DNA from: Campylobacter corcagiensis
GTDB taxonomy: Bacteria > Campylobacterota > Campylobacteria > Campylobacterales > Campylobacteraceae
NCBI RefSeq assembly: GCF_013201645.1
Contig: NZ_CP053842.1
Coordinates: 1,426,001 to 1,490,000 of the forward strand
Length of the DNA stretch: 64,000 nt
Direction: 5' to 3'
Shown: piece by piece, positions 41,167 through 50,513 of the stretch
How the letters are laid out: every line of letters starts with the position of its first letter
How positions within the stretch are numbered: the first letter of the stretch is position 1
Notes under the pieces: model-generated
Told to the model about the DNA's origin: nothing
Databases searched by the model: none
Seen by the model: the letters and a program-made list of their open reading frames with translations, nothing else
Program-made: the position numbers and the translations under genes

Positions 41167-42903
41167 TTAATCTTTTTTAGGTTTAATTCCCAAAGTCTCA
41201 ACTAAAACTCTAAACACTTCTGTATTTTCCATATATCCTTTTAGTTTCTCAGCCCCAGGACCCTCACCTAAAATAACCATATCATCAACTGCGTGGATTC
41301 CAGTTCCTTCAAATGTAGGTAGGTTTCCTTCTCTAAATACAGCACCTTTTACATTTTTATACTCTTCGTTTGCCACATATTCGCCTTTTTCATTTTTTAC
41401 AGCAGGAACGAATTGTTTATCAAGTTTTGGTCTAAATGTCTCGTAGTAGTCAGGAAATGCAGCAAAAAACACAGCAAGTCTTACATCAACATCTAGCCTA
41501 TCAGGGTATCCATCGCCGTCTTTATCTTCATAAGTTGGAAATCCAGCATGTTGATAAATACCAACTTTTTCACGCATTTTATCGCCTGGTTTGTTATCAT
41601 CAACTGTTCCAATAACAGAAATCGGATGAGTGTGATCGCCAACTGTGATGATTAAAGTATCAGGGTTTTCTTTTTGAAAATCAAGTGCCATTTTTACAAC
41701 TTTATCAAGCATTATCGTGCTCATCACAGCTCTTTCCCAGTCAAGTGGGTGAGAAGCTTTATCGATGTGGGCTGATTCTACCATTAGGAAAAACCCATCT
41801 TTGTTTTTTGATAAGATATCAAGTGCAGTTTTTGCCATATCAGGAAGTTCTGGCTGGTCTGGAAAGTTTTTTGTAGCACCATTTTCTTTTAAGAATTTAA
41901 TATCTAAAATAGTGTTTAAATTTCCTGTGTGGAAAAGTCCTAGAAGTTTATCAGTGTTTTTAGTATCAATTTTGCTAAGTTCAGTAGCATTTGTAGCTAG
42001 GCTGTAACCTGCGTTTTTAAACTCATCTATGTAGTTTTTATCATCTTTTCTTTTTGAGCCAGGAGTTGATTGTGGTAAAAAGTAAGCTGAGCCACCACCT
42101 AAAATAACATCAGGCTTTAATGCAAACATCTGCTCAACTATCTCAGCTTTTTTTGATCTAGCTCTTGTGTGAGCTACAACAGCTGCTGGAGTGGCGTCCT
42201 CGACTTCTGCATCACTTACGATTCCTAGTGATTTGTTTGAGTGAAGTTTAATGAGTTCGCCGATATTTATAAATTTAGGATGATTAAATGGATCGCTTGA
42301 TCTTGAAGTAAAGCTTCCCATACTATTTACGGCTGATTTTTGCCCAGTCATAAATGCTGACATTGTGTTTGCTGAGTCAGTTCCTATGCTATCTTGAGCT
42401 CCAATTCCAACAAAAGCAGCATAAGTCATATCATCCATTGCAAGGTTTTTATTTACTTTTCCCTCAGTTGAGCCACCTATCATAAGTCTTGCAGCAGTTC
42501 TGTGAGCTACTGATAAGCCGTCTCCAACTATAAAAATAACATTTTTAGCCAGTGGTTTTTCGCTTTCAAAAAACTCCCATTTTACGCTCTCATCTTTGCC
42601 ATCGCCACTTGCTTTTACTTCGTAGTTTCCCTTTGGAAGAGTGATATCTCTTATCCAAATACTTGAGCCAAGCCCTTCTTCATCTTCAACAAACTCGATT
42701 TTATCTTTAAATAACTCGTTTATATTTTTATTGTTGATTAAGACTTTTGTATCATCTAAATTTAGCTTTTTATCAAACTCAACTTTGATATCAAATTTAG
42801 AATCTGCAACTAATTCTGCTCTATCAAGTGGGTAAATTTTCGCCCCAAAAGAACAAGTTACGCCAACTAAAAGCGAAACTGCAACTAATGAAATTTTTTT
42901 CAT
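41167..42903 (-). CDS. phoA: Periplasmic alkaline phosphatase
   Basis: The 578-residue protein starts with a signal peptide (about 1-20) and an added N-terminal beta domain (about 22-115). The alkaline phosphatase core follows with D128 in FIVGDGLS and the nucleophile S177 in GTDSANTMSAFMTG, AEVEDATPAAVVAHTRARSK, VESAHIDKASH and TVGDHTHP for the two zinc sites. The family hydrolyses phosphate monoesters in the periplasm with two zinc ions and one magnesium. It is first in a run with the exported protein and the histidine-rich ABC pair, which may supply or sense its metal. The gene symbol follows family use. Confidence 0.9.
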   Translation of the reverse strand: MKKISLVAVSLLVGVTCSFGAKIYPLDRAELVADSKFDIKVEFDKKLNLDDTKVLINNKNINELFKDKIEFVEDEEGLGSSIWIRDITLPKGNYEVKASGDGKDESVKWEFFESEKPLAKNVIFIVGDGLSVAHRTAARLMIGGSTEGKVNKNLAMDDMTYAAFVGIGAQDSIGTDSANTMSAFMTGQKSAVNSMGSFTSRSSDPFNHPKFINIGELIKLHSNKSLGIVSDAEVEDATPAAVVAHTRARSKKAEIVEQMFALKPDVILGGGSAYFLPQSTPGSKRKDDKNYIDEFKNAGYSLATNATELSKIDTKNTDKLLGLFHTGNLNTILDIKFLKENGATKNFPDQPELPDMAKTALDILSKNKDGFFLMVESAHIDKASHPLDWERAVMSTIMLDKVVKMALDFQKENPDTLIITVGDHTHPISVIGTVDDNKPGDKMREKVGIYQHAGFPTYEDKDGDGYPDRLDVDVRLAVFFAAFPDYYETFRPKLDKQFVPAVKNEKGEYVANEEYKNVKGAVFREGNLPTFEGTGIHAVDDMVILGEGPGAEKLKGYMENTEVFRVLVETLGIKPKKD

Positions 42904-43094
42904 AAAACTCTCCTATCCATAAAATTTATAACATAAGTATAGAGAAATTAAGAAACTTTTTGATTACAAAAATTATTACAAGAAAGATATTAAATTTACT
43001 AAATATAGAAAAATTATTATTTGTGATTTTTAGTATGAATTTGTTAAATATTAAAGGCTTACTTAAATTTGATATAAAATTTATATCAAAGTAT

Positions 43095-43129
43095 AGTTAA
43101 ATCCCTTACTAAAAAGCAAGAGATTTAAC
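43095..43129 (-). other. Long inverted repeat between ceuE and alkaline phosphatase gene
   Basis: GTTAAATC and GATTTAAC form an outer stem around CTTAC-TAAAAA-GCAAG, with one unpaired base on each side. It lies six bases beyond the ceuE stop. It could be a weak terminator for the ceu operon, but no T run follows, so a regulatory site is also possible. Confidence 0.45.
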
Positions 43130-43135
43130 CAAGTT

Positions 43136-44038
43136 TTATCTTAAAGCGTTTTCTAGGTCCTTTAGCATCTCATCCATAGCTGTTATCCCACCTTCACTTA
43201 AGTACCAAACAGCTGGATTTAGATAGTAAATTTTATCGTTTTTGTAAGCCTTTGTGCTTGCGATTAGATCATTTTCTAAGACCTGTTTTGCTTTTTTTGT
43301 TCCGCTATTTCCTATGGCTGTATCTCTATCTAAAACAAATAAATACTCAGGATCAAGTTTTATAATCAGCTCAAAACTTGCATCATTTCCATGAGTTGTC
43401 TTTGCATCAGCTGCAAGATTTTCAAATTTAGCATCATTTGCTATCATTGAGCATCTTTTTTTATTACCTAGCGTGTTGATATTTGAATTTGAAACCATAG
43501 CTATCACAGCTGTTTTGCCATTAGCACTATCTTTTATCTTATCAAGCCTTTTTTCAAATTCATCAAATTTAGCATCAACTTCGCTCTCTTTATTAAAAAT
43601 CTTAGCTATAGTTTTTGCGTTTTTCTTTGTGCTTTCAAAAGTGCCATTTTCATAATTAATCTCCAAAAGCACAACTGGAGCTATCTTAGAAAGCTTATCG
43701 TACTGCTCTTTTAGCCTTGTGCCTATAAAAATCACATCAGGCTCACTCACCATCAACGCTTCTAAATCAACCTCTTTTACGCTTCCAATATTTACAATAT
43801 TTTTATCTTTAATATATCTATCTAGATAATCAACATTTTGTGCTTTTGTAACAGCTACAACTCTATCTCCAAGCCCCAAACTATCAAGAGTATCTAAAGT
43901 AGCAAAGTCAGCTACAGCTATTTTTTTAGGATCGTCTTTGATAGTTACTTTAACAACCTCATCTTTAGAGTTAAAACTCTCAACTTCAACTGCATTTAAA
44001 AGCCCTAAAAATAGAGCTAAACATAAAATTTTTTTCAT
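43136..44038 (-). CDS. ceuE: Ferric siderophore periplasmic binding protein
   Basis: The 300-residue protein starts at ATG 44038, with AGGAT before it; the frame extends further upstream but that part overlaps the ATPase gene and is unlikely. It has a signal peptide (MKKILCLALFLGLLNA) and the CeuE/FatB-type class III binding fold: KIAVADFATLDTLDSLGLGDRVV, EPDVIFIGTRL, MVSNSNINTLG, a later DPEYLFVLDRDTAIG and NPAVWYLSEGG. No lipobox cysteine follows the signal, unlike C. jejuni CeuE. It captures ferric siderophore fragments for the permease pair encoded upstream. Confidence 0.88.
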   Translation of the reverse strand: MKKILCLALFLGLLNAVEVESFNSKDEVVKVTIKDDPKKIAVADFATLDTLDSLGLGDRVVAVTKAQNVDYLDRYIKDKNIVNIGSVKEVDLEALMVSEPDVIFIGTRLKEQYDKLSKIAPVVLLEINYENGTFESTKKNAKTIAKIFNKESEVDAKFDEFEKRLDKIKDSANGKTAVIAMVSNSNINTLGNKKRCSMIANDAKFENLAADAKTTHGNDASFELIIKLDPEYLFVLDRDTAIGNSGTKKAKQVLENDLIASTKAYKNDKIYYLNPAVWYLSEGGITAMDEMLKDLENALR

Positions 44039-44060
44039 TTTTATCCTTTGATTTAAATTT

Positions 44061-44813
44061 TTAACAATACATACATAAATTTTTACCATCTCTATTTAAG
44101 ATCTCAAAATCAACGCCATATAGCTCCTTTAAATTCTCACAAGTCATCACTTCCTGACTAGTTCCAAATTTCATAATTTTGCCATCTTTAAAAGCACAGA
44201 TATAATCTGAATAGTAAGATGCTAAATTTAGCTCATGAAGAACCATTATAACGCTCTTTCCAAACTCATCACAAAGGCGTCTAATATTTTTCATCATCGT
44301 TGTTGAGTGGTAAATATCAAGGTTGTTTGTTGGTTCATCTAAAAGTACAAACTCAGTATCTTGAGCTAAAATCATCGCAATAAATGCTCTTTGCCTTTGC
44401 CCACCACTTAACTCATCTATAAATTTATCACTAATTTCTAAAAGCTCCATATCTAAAAGTGCCTTTTTTACGATCTCTTTATCCTCTTTTGTAAGTCTTC
44501 CAGAACTATATGGAAATCTTCCAAAGCTTACAAGTTCTTTTATGGTGAGTTTTATATTTATATTATTTGTTTGTGAAAGTATGGCTAAATTTTTAGATAG
44601 CTCTTTGCTTTTCCACTTTTTAAGCTCTTTTCCTTTAAATTTAACACTTCCACTATCCATTTGAACAAGTCTAGAGATAAGCCCCATAACTGTTGATTTT
44701 CCAGCACCATTTGGACCTATAAAAGATGTGATTTTGCCTTTAGGAATTTCAAAGCTTACATCATCAACTACTCTATTTCCAAAGTATGATTTAGATAAAT
44801 TCTCAACTATCAA
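44061..44813 (-). CDS. ceuD: Iron siderophore ABC transporter ATP-binding protein
   Basis: The 250-residue ATPase has Walker A GPNGAGKST, LSGGQRQR and Walker B FVLLDEPTNNLD, as in FepC/CeuD. It is encoded between the permeases and the binding protein, with a four-base overlap with ceuC. It energises uptake of ferric siderophore across the inner membrane. The C-terminus carries two cysteines (LCMYC). Confidence 0.92.
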   Translation of the reverse strand: MIVENLSKSYFGNRVVDDVSFEIPKGKITSFIGPNGAGKSTVMGLISRLVQMDSGSVKFKGKELKKWKSKELSKNLAILSQTNNINIKLTIKELVSFGRFPYSSGRLTKEDKEIVKKALLDMELLEISDKFIDELSGGQRQRAFIAMILAQDTEFVLLDEPTNNLDIYHSTTMMKNIRRLCDEFGKSVIMVLHELNLASYYSDYICAFKDGKIMKFGTSQEVMTCENLKELYGVDFEILNRDGKNLCMYC

Positions 44814-45757
44814 ATTCTACTCCTATTTACTACTAACAAATACATAAAATACCCACCGCCCATTATGCTTATAAAAACTGAAATCGGCACACTTAAAACA
44901 AAAACTCTTTCTACAATCACTTGCCCAACTATTAAAACAATCATCCCAAAAAAGATAGACCCAGCTATCAAATAGCTATGGCGATATGTATTAAAAAACT
45001 GTCTTGATAAATTTGCTATGATAAGCCCTAGAAATGATATCGGACCAACTAAAGCTGTGGCAACTGCTATAAAAAGTGCAACTCCTAGAAGAAGTCTTTT
45101 TGTAACTTTATCATAGTCAATACCTAAATTTATAGCCATCTCTTTGCCAAGACTAATAGCATCTAAAAGCTTTAAATCTTTGTAAAAAACAATACTTAAA
45201 ACAAAAGCTACTATAAATGCAAAACCTAAAATATCACTATTTACATTGTTAAAACTAGCTACAAGTGAGCTAAGTAGCGCGTCATACTCATTTGGATCCA
45301 TAACTCTAACCATTGAGTTTTGAAGTGAGCTAAATAAAGTTGCCATTACCGTACCAGTAAGCAATACATAAAGTACATTATGCCCAGTTACGCGAAAAAG
45401 ATAGCTATATAAAAATGTCGCAATACTTCCCATAAGAACCAAATCCAGCATAAAACTAGCAAATTTATTTAATACAAAAACACTAGCTGATCCTAGAAAA
45501 AACATAACCGCCGTATGGATAAGTAAATATAAAGAGTTCATACCAAGAAGGCATGGCGTTACGATTGTGTTTTTTATGATGGTTTGAAATATCAAAGTAG
45601 CAGCACCTATACAATAAGCCACCAACAGCATAGCCAAAAATTTAGGAATTCTTAAACTCATGCTAAATTCAAAGAATTTAAAATTTAATCCATAAAAGAG
45701 ATAAACAAGACCAAAAACTGCAACCAAAACAGCCATAATTATAAGTTTAGTTCTCAT
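44810..45757 (-). CDS. ceuC: Iron siderophore ABC permease
   Basis: The 315-residue protein has about nine transmembrane helices of the FecCD/BtuC family. The signs are RIPKFLAMLLVAYCIGAATLIFQ near the start and GPISFLGLIIANLSRQF, which contacts the ATPase. With ceuB it forms the heterodimeric channel. It overlaps ceuB by 11 bases and ceuD by four. Confidence 0.92.
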   Translation of the reverse strand: MRTKLIIMAVLVAVFGLVYLFYGLNFKFFEFSMSLRIPKFLAMLLVAYCIGAATLIFQTIIKNTIVTPCLLGMNSLYLLIHTAVMFFLGSASVFVLNKFASFMLDLVLMGSIATFLYSYLFRVTGHNVLYVLLTGTVMATLFSSLQNSMVRVMDPNEYDALLSSLVASFNNVNSDILGFAFIVAFVLSIVFYKDLKLLDAISLGKEMAINLGIDYDKVTKRLLLGVALFIAVATALVGPISFLGLIIANLSRQFFNTYRHSYLIAGSIFFGMIVLIVGQVIVERVFVLSVPISVFISIMGGGYFMYLLVVNRSRI

Positions 45758-46757
45758 TTTTAACCTTTATAAAACCACCACAACCTTTTACAAAAGCTAC
45801 TACTTTTTTATCGCCTTTTTTAAGTTTGATAAAGATTAAAGCTATAAAAACCAAACTTCCTAAAACCCCAGCTATAAGATCAATTGGTAGTTCATAAGGT
45901 GCCATTATGAGTCTGCCTAAAATATCACAAACCAAAACAAACAGTGCCCCAAACAAAGCAGTATCAACAAGAGTTCCTTTAAGATTATCACCTTTAAACA
46001 TTTTAATTAAATTTGGAACAATTAGTCCGATATAAGATATCGCCCCAACAACTACAACTACTGAAGCTGTAAGCATTGCTGCTAAGCTCATACCTAAAAA
46101 TAGCACAACAGAGTAAGGAACGCCTAAATTTTTAGAAAACTCTTTACCAAGACCTACGATATTAAAGTAGTTTGCAAACAAAAACGCTACAACAACAAGT
46201 GGCAAAGTTATATAAAGTATCTCATACCGCCCTTTGATAATTAGTGAAAATGAGCCCGTAAGCCAAGTTGATAGAGTTTGAACTAAACCATATCTAAAAG
46301 CAAGATAGCTGGTTATGCCACCAATTACATACCCAAACATAATCCCAACAAGAGCAACCATCACACTATCTTTAAATTTGATAGCTTGAATAAAACCGAC
46401 ATATATCCAAGTCCCAATCATAGCAACAATAAATGCAAAAATAGCCCTGCCGTAAATACTTGAATCTGGTATAAAAATAAGTGCTATTAAAATCCCAAGC
46501 TGCGCTGAAGATATCGTTCCACCTGTTGTAGGTGATACAAAGTTGTTTTGCACAAGTTGCTGCATAATAAGTCCTGCAACACTCAATGCTACACCACTTA
46601 AGATGATAGCAAGTAGGCGTGGAAAGCGAGATATAAATAAAATCTCTAAACCTTCTTTACTAAAAAGATTAGTTATATCTAACTCTATAACTCCTATAAA
46701 TAGCGATATAGAGCTAAATACAAGTAGCAAGGTGGCTAAGATAGCTGTTGATCTCAA
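45747..46757 (-). CDS. ceuB: Iron siderophore ABC permease
   Basis: The 336-residue FecCD-type permease has RFPRLLAIILSGVALSVAGLIMQ and GAISYIGLIVPNLIKM as family signs. It is the first gene of the ceuBCDE operon. The start is TTG at 46757 with AAGGA six bases before it. A Fur-box-like sequence lies just upstream (46778-46796), consistent with iron-repressed expression. Confidence 0.92.
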   Translation of the reverse strand: MRSTAILATLLLVFSSISLFIGVIELDITNLFSKEGLEILFISRFPRLLAIILSGVALSVAGLIMQQLVQNNFVSPTTGGTISSAQLGILIALIFIPDSSIYGRAIFAFIVAMIGTWIYVGFIQAIKFKDSVMVALVGIMFGYVIGGITSYLAFRYGLVQTLSTWLTGSFSLIIKGRYEILYITLPLVVVAFLFANYFNIVGLGKEFSKNLGVPYSVVLFLGMSLAAMLTASVVVVVGAISYIGLIVPNLIKMFKGDNLKGTLVDTALFGALFVLVCDILGRLIMAPYELPIDLIAGVLGSLVFIALIFIKLKKGDKKVVAFVKGCGGFIKVKNEN

Positions 46758-46777
46758 TAAAATCCTTAAAAAATTAT

Positions 46778-46796
46778 TTTGATAATGATTATAACT
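46778..46796 (-). promoter_or_regulatory. Fur-box-like site before ceuB
   Basis: TTTGATAATGATTATAACT matches the GATAAT repeat pattern of Fur sites (GATAATGATAATCATTATC) closely. It lies 21-39 bases before the ceuB TTG start, where it could block transcription in iron-rich conditions. Confidence 0.65.
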
Positions 46797-46894
46797 TTTT
46801 ATCTTTAAAGATTTGCTTAATTTCTTAAATTTAATTATATTTTTTAGGTTGTTTTTAGTTAAATTTAATGAAGCACTATAAGAATTTGCGAAAT

Positions 46895-48028
46895 TTATAA
46901 AGCACAGCTGTTAAGCTTCTTTGCCACGGCTTTAGCAGATGCAAATGCAAAATGTAGGTTAAATCCACCTATCATACCACTAACATCCAAAATTTCGCCG
47001 ATAAAATAGAGATTTTTACAAATCTTACTCTCGCAAAAATTTGACATCTCACTCACACAAATCCCACCTTTTGTTATCTCAGCTTTCTCATATCCAAAAT
47101 TACCAGCAGGAGCAAATTTATAGCTTTGTAAATTCTTAATAATCTCAAACTCACTATCACTAAATCTACTTACAGGCTTATCTAAAAGGTTAAAATTTTT
47201 AAGGTAGGCTTTGATAAAATTTCTTGGAAGCGGCAAAACACTTACAAGTTGTTTACGAGAATTTCTAATATTTTTAAGGTTAAAATTTGGCATGAAATTT
47301 AGCTCACACTCACCTTTTTGCCAAAAAAGTGAAGCATTCATCGCCACTGGTCCGCTTATACCTTTGTGAGTAAAAAGTAGTTCGCCATCTAAAATTCTAC
47401 TTCCAACTTTTAACGTCCCTTTTAAACTCACCCCACTTAAACTCTTCATCCAAAACTCAGGCTTTTGCACCGTAAGTCCTACAAGAGCTGGATTTAGAGT
47501 TGAAACTTTGTGATTAAATTTCATAGCTATATTGTAGCCGATATCGCTTACTCCTAGGGCTTTTGCACTAAGTCCGCCACTTGCAACAACCAAATTCTTA
47601 CATGAAAAATCACCACTGTTTGTTGTTAATATGAAATCATCGCCTAGTTTTTTAACACTTTGTACTTTTGTGCTAGTTAAAATCTCGCTATTTTTACACA
47701 TTTTAAGCAAAGAATTTAGCACATCTTTGCTTGAGCTTGCAAAGAATTGATTATTTTTTATCTTGCTAAATTTCACATCACTAAATTTAGCTAAAACCTC
47801 TTTATAGCTCAAATTTGATAAAATTTCATCTATAAATTCAGCATCTCCTAAGTAATTTTGTGATGATATAAACTCATTTGTGATATTGCATTTTCCACCA
47901 CCGCTGGCAAGAATTTTCTTTCCTACTTTTGAGTTTTGCTCTAAGACAGTGTGCTGTTTTAAAAGAAGCGAGCTAAGATATAGCCCGCTTGCGCCGCCAC
48001 CAATGATGATGGTCTTAGTTTGCCTCAT
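46895..48028 (-). CDS. HI0933/BaiN-family flavoprotein
   Basis: The 377-residue protein has an N-terminal FAD Rossmann motif (IIGGGASGLYLSSLL, residues 7-21), the KKILASGGGKCNITN motif, LVVASGG and the closing GEILDVSGMIGGFNLHFAFASA typical of HI0933-type proteins. These are FAD-dependent oxidoreductases of mostly unknown substrate. Length is about 15-20 residues below the usual 390-400. It overlaps the Sel1-repeat gene by 14 bases. Confidence 0.9.
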   Translation of the reverse strand: MRQTKTIIIGGGASGLYLSSLLLKQHTVLEQNSKVGKKILASGGGKCNITNEFISSQNYLGDAEFIDEILSNLSYKEVLAKFSDVKFSKIKNNQFFASSSKDVLNSLLKMCKNSEILTSTKVQSVKKLGDDFILTTNSGDFSCKNLVVASGGLSAKALGVSDIGYNIAMKFNHKVSTLNPALVGLTVQKPEFWMKSLSGVSLKGTLKVGSRILDGELLFTHKGISGPVAMNASLFWQKGECELNFMPNFNLKNIRNSRKQLVSVLPLPRNFIKAYLKNFNLLDKPVSRFSDSEFEIIKNLQSYKFAPAGNFGYEKAEITKGGICVSEMSNFCESKICKNLYFIGEILDVSGMIGGFNLHFAFASAKAVAKKLNSCAL

Positions 48029-48992
48029 CTGTTTTATTATTTTCTAAATTTTGAGTTTCGTTATTATCTGTGTTTTGCATAGCGTTTATCTCATTGATTA
48101 AATTTTGAAGTAAGTTACAACCATCTTGATTTCCTAGTTGGCAAGATTTTTGATACAAATTTATAGCAGTTTGGATGTCATTTAATGTATTAGCACTACT
48201 TTGAACTATAGCACCTAAATTTACACAAGCTGTACTTTCATCTCTTGAACATGCCAAATCATAAAGTCTTACAGCATTTTGTAAATTTTGTTCTATACCT
48301 AAACCATTTTGAAACATAAAACCAAGATTGTTACAAGAAGTTAAATTTCCACCATCACAAGCATTTGCGTATAAATTTGCTGCCATAGTTTCGTTTTTAT
48401 CAGCCCCGCCGAGCCCACCTTGATAGTAAGCTGCTAGGTTATTACATCCGATAGGATCTTTACTGCTACATGATTTATTATAAAACTCAAAAGCTTTTAC
48501 TAAATCTTTGCTAGCACCATACCCACCTTGATAAAAAAGCCCGGCCACATTACATCTTTCTATCACGCCGCCACTGCATGCTAATTCAGCATATTTTAAA
48601 GCTTTTGTTAAATTTTGATCAAGCTCACCTCCATTTTGAAAAACAACAGATAAGCTGTTGCAAGCAGGTGCGTAACCTAGTAAGCATGATTTATCAAGAT
48701 ATTTTATAGCTTTTGGCAACTCTTTTGTAGCTGCTCCAAAAAATAGCGTACCAGCGTTATTGCAACTTTGTGGATGATCTTTTAAGCATCCTTTTTCAAA
48801 AAATTTAGCAGAAGCGTTTAAGTCTCCACCATTTGTAATTATCGCAAGACCTGCATTAAAACACTCATTTTCGTTACCTAAAGAACACTTTACTTCGCTA
48901 CTTAAAAGCTTACCATCAGTCATCTCTGTATAGACGATATATCCAGCCATGACCACTATCACAACTGACAATAAAATAATAATTTTTTTCAA
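48015..48992 (-). CDS. Sel1-repeat (Hcp-like) exported protein
   Basis: The 325-residue protein has an N-terminal membrane or signal segment (residues 4-20), then eight or so Sel1-like repeats of about 36 residues with paired cysteines (units such as CNNAGTLFFG, ACNSLSVVFQNGG, CNNLGFMFQNGLG). Cysteines in each repeat would form disulfides, as in the Helicobacter Hcp proteins, so the repeat part is likely periplasmic. The acidic, Asn-rich tail (about 303-325) is disordered. Function is unknown. Confidence 0.85.
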   Translation of the reverse strand: MKKIIILLSVVIVVMAGYIVYTEMTDGKLLSSEVKCSLGNENECFNAGLAIITNGGDLNASAKFFEKGCLKDHPQSCNNAGTLFFGAATKELPKAIKYLDKSCLLGYAPACNSLSVVFQNGGELDQNLTKALKYAELACSGGVIERCNVAGLFYQGGYGASKDLVKAFEFYNKSCSSKDPIGCNNLAAYYQGGLGGADKNETMAANLYANACDGGNLTSCNNLGFMFQNGLGIEQNLQNAVRLYDLACSRDESTACVNLGAIVQSSANTLNDIQTAINLYQKSCQLGNQDGCNLLQNLINEINAMQNTDNNETQNLENNKTDEAN

Positions 48993-49086
48993 TGTTTTAC
49001 CTTATTTAGAAATTTTAGCCTATTATTTTATACTGTTTTAGCTTAATTTTGGTATAATCAGCCAAAATTTATTAAAAAGAGCATAA

Positions 49087-49485
49087 ATGATAGTTATAGA
49101 TAGAGCTTTGAGAATTTTAGCTGGGCTTTTTGTTTTGATATTTTTTGGGTTATTATACCCGACTTGGTGGTGTTTTTTAGGACTTATACCACTTGTAACA
49201 GGCGTTAGCGGGATATCTTTGGTTTACTGGTTAAGGGGCGAGTATAAAAAGGATAAAAAACCTACAAAAACTCCAGAACAACTAAGCAAAGAAAAACTCT
49301 CAAAAGCAGCTAGAAAGCAAAAACGAGACGCTCTTTTTAAGTCTATGAAAAATGAAGCAATAAAAGCGAGAAAATATAGCCAAATGGCATGGAATGAACA
49401 AAAAGAGAGCTTAGAAAAGGGTGCATTAAAGCCTAAAAAGCGTGATAATAAACTTTTTAGCGATAAACCGCTTTTTAATGACTAA
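49087..49485 (+). CDS. Small membrane protein with a basic tail (DUF2892-like)
   Basis: The 132-residue protein has two membrane helices (about 9-24 and 27-48) in an arrangement like the DUF2892/YgaP membrane domain: RALRILAGLFVLIFFG, then LIPLVTGVSGIS. A long basic helical tail follows (about 53-132). The ATG at 49087 has AAAAAGAGC before it. Its end overlaps the crcB gene on the other strand by 11 bases. Function is unknown. Confidence 0.75.
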   Translation: MIVIDRALRILAGLFVLIFFGLLYPTWWCFLGLIPLVTGVSGISLVYWLRGEYKKDKKPTKTPEQLSKEKLSKAARKQKRDALFKSMKNEAIKARKYSQMAWNEQKESLEKGALKPKKRDNKLFSDKPLFND

Positions 49486-49846
49486 GTTTAAAAGTTATCA
49501 TTCCAAGATAGCACGCTACTATACAAAGAGTGATATTTAAAGCTAAATTTAGACCAAATTTTAAAATTTCACCATTTTGTAAAAACATAAGACTTTCATA
49601 ACTAAATGATGAAAATGTCGTAAATCCGCCACAAATTCCAGCTATTAAAAAGAGTTTTACTTGTGGTGGCAACTCTAAATTCAGAAAAATTCCCATCAAA
49701 AATGAGCCGATTGTATTTACAAAAAGAGTAGCATAAGCGAAATTTGTAGGTAGAATTTTACCTGCTCCAAACCCAACTAAAACTCTAAAAAAAGCCCCTA
49801 TAAAACCGCCAAATCCAGCTAGCAAAAGTGCGTTAAAGCCACTCAT
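49475..49846 (-). CDS. crcB: Fluoride channel
   Basis: The 123-residue protein (start ATG 49846, one base after the plsC stop) has four membrane helices and the Fluc/CrcB signs GGFIGAFFRVLVG, FVNTIGSFLMGIFL and GICGGFTTFSSFS. Dimers form a double-barrelled fluoride exporter. The frame extends upstream into plsC, but that part overlaps it and has no ribosome site. It is the last gene of an MFS-plsC-crcB run. Confidence 0.92.
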   Translation of the reverse strand: MSGFNALLLAGFGGFIGAFFRVLVGFGAGKILPTNFAYATLFVNTIGSFLMGIFLNLELPPQVKLFLIAGICGGFTTFSSFSYESLMFLQNGEILKFGLNLALNITLCIVACYLGMITFKLSH

Positions 49847-49847
49847 C

Positions 49848-50513
49848 TTACATCTCATCATATGCTTTTTGCATATCTTTTCTAGCTTTTTCAAACCACT
49901 CAGGATCGCTTAAATCACAAAGTGGCAAACAAGTCATTTTTATATCAGAGCTTCTAACTTCAACTTTTTTAACATCAAGATTGTAAAGCGTATCTTTTAA
50001 AACAATTGGCTGAACTTTTAAATTTAGCTTTTCAGCTAAAACCTTAGCCCCTGTGTGAAATTTCAAAAGCTTATCGCTCCTACCGCGGGTTCCTTCTGGA
50101 AAAATAGCCAAAACTCTGCCATTTTCTACTCTATCTTTGGCATCTTTTATGAGTTTTACGATTGAGCGTGGGTTTTTCCTATCTACAGCTATCATCTTTG
50201 GAGTTTTTAAAATTTCACCAAAAACTCTCATCTCTCCTATCTCTTTTTTAGCTATCCATGCTAAATTTTTAGGATAAATCTCTTCTAAAATGATGATATC
50301 AAGCATACTTTTGTGATTTATCATTATCATATCGGCATCTTCAAACTCACCATTTTTTATAAGTTTATACCCTATCAAAAAGCGTTGTAGCTTTGCCCAT
50401 TTTCTTCTAAATTTCCAGTTTTTTTTAGGTGCTATTTTAAATAAAATAACTATGAAAAGAATGCTTAAAGCACAAATAAAAGCATATATCCACCCTCTAA
50501 TTTTTGCCACCAT
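49848..50513 (-). CDS. plsC: 1-acyl-sn-glycerol-3-phosphate acyltransferase
   Basis: The 221-residue protein has an N-terminal membrane helix (about 8-27) and the acyltransferase blocks: NHKSMLDIIILE (a variant of the NHxxxxD motif), VDRKNPRSI and FPEGTRGRS. It adds the second acyl chain to lysophosphatidate in phospholipid synthesis. It overlaps the MFS gene end by 17 bases. Confidence 0.92.
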   Translation of the reverse strand: MVAKIRGWIYAFICALSILFIVILFKIAPKKNWKFRRKWAKLQRFLIGYKLIKNGEFEDADMIMINHKSMLDIIILEEIYPKNLAWIAKKEIGEMRVFGEILKTPKMIAVDRKNPRSIVKLIKDAKDRVENGRVLAIFPEGTRGRSDKLLKFHTGAKVLAEKLNLKVQPIVLKDTLYNLDVKKVEVRSSDIKMTCLPLCDLSDPEWFEKARKDMQKAYDEM

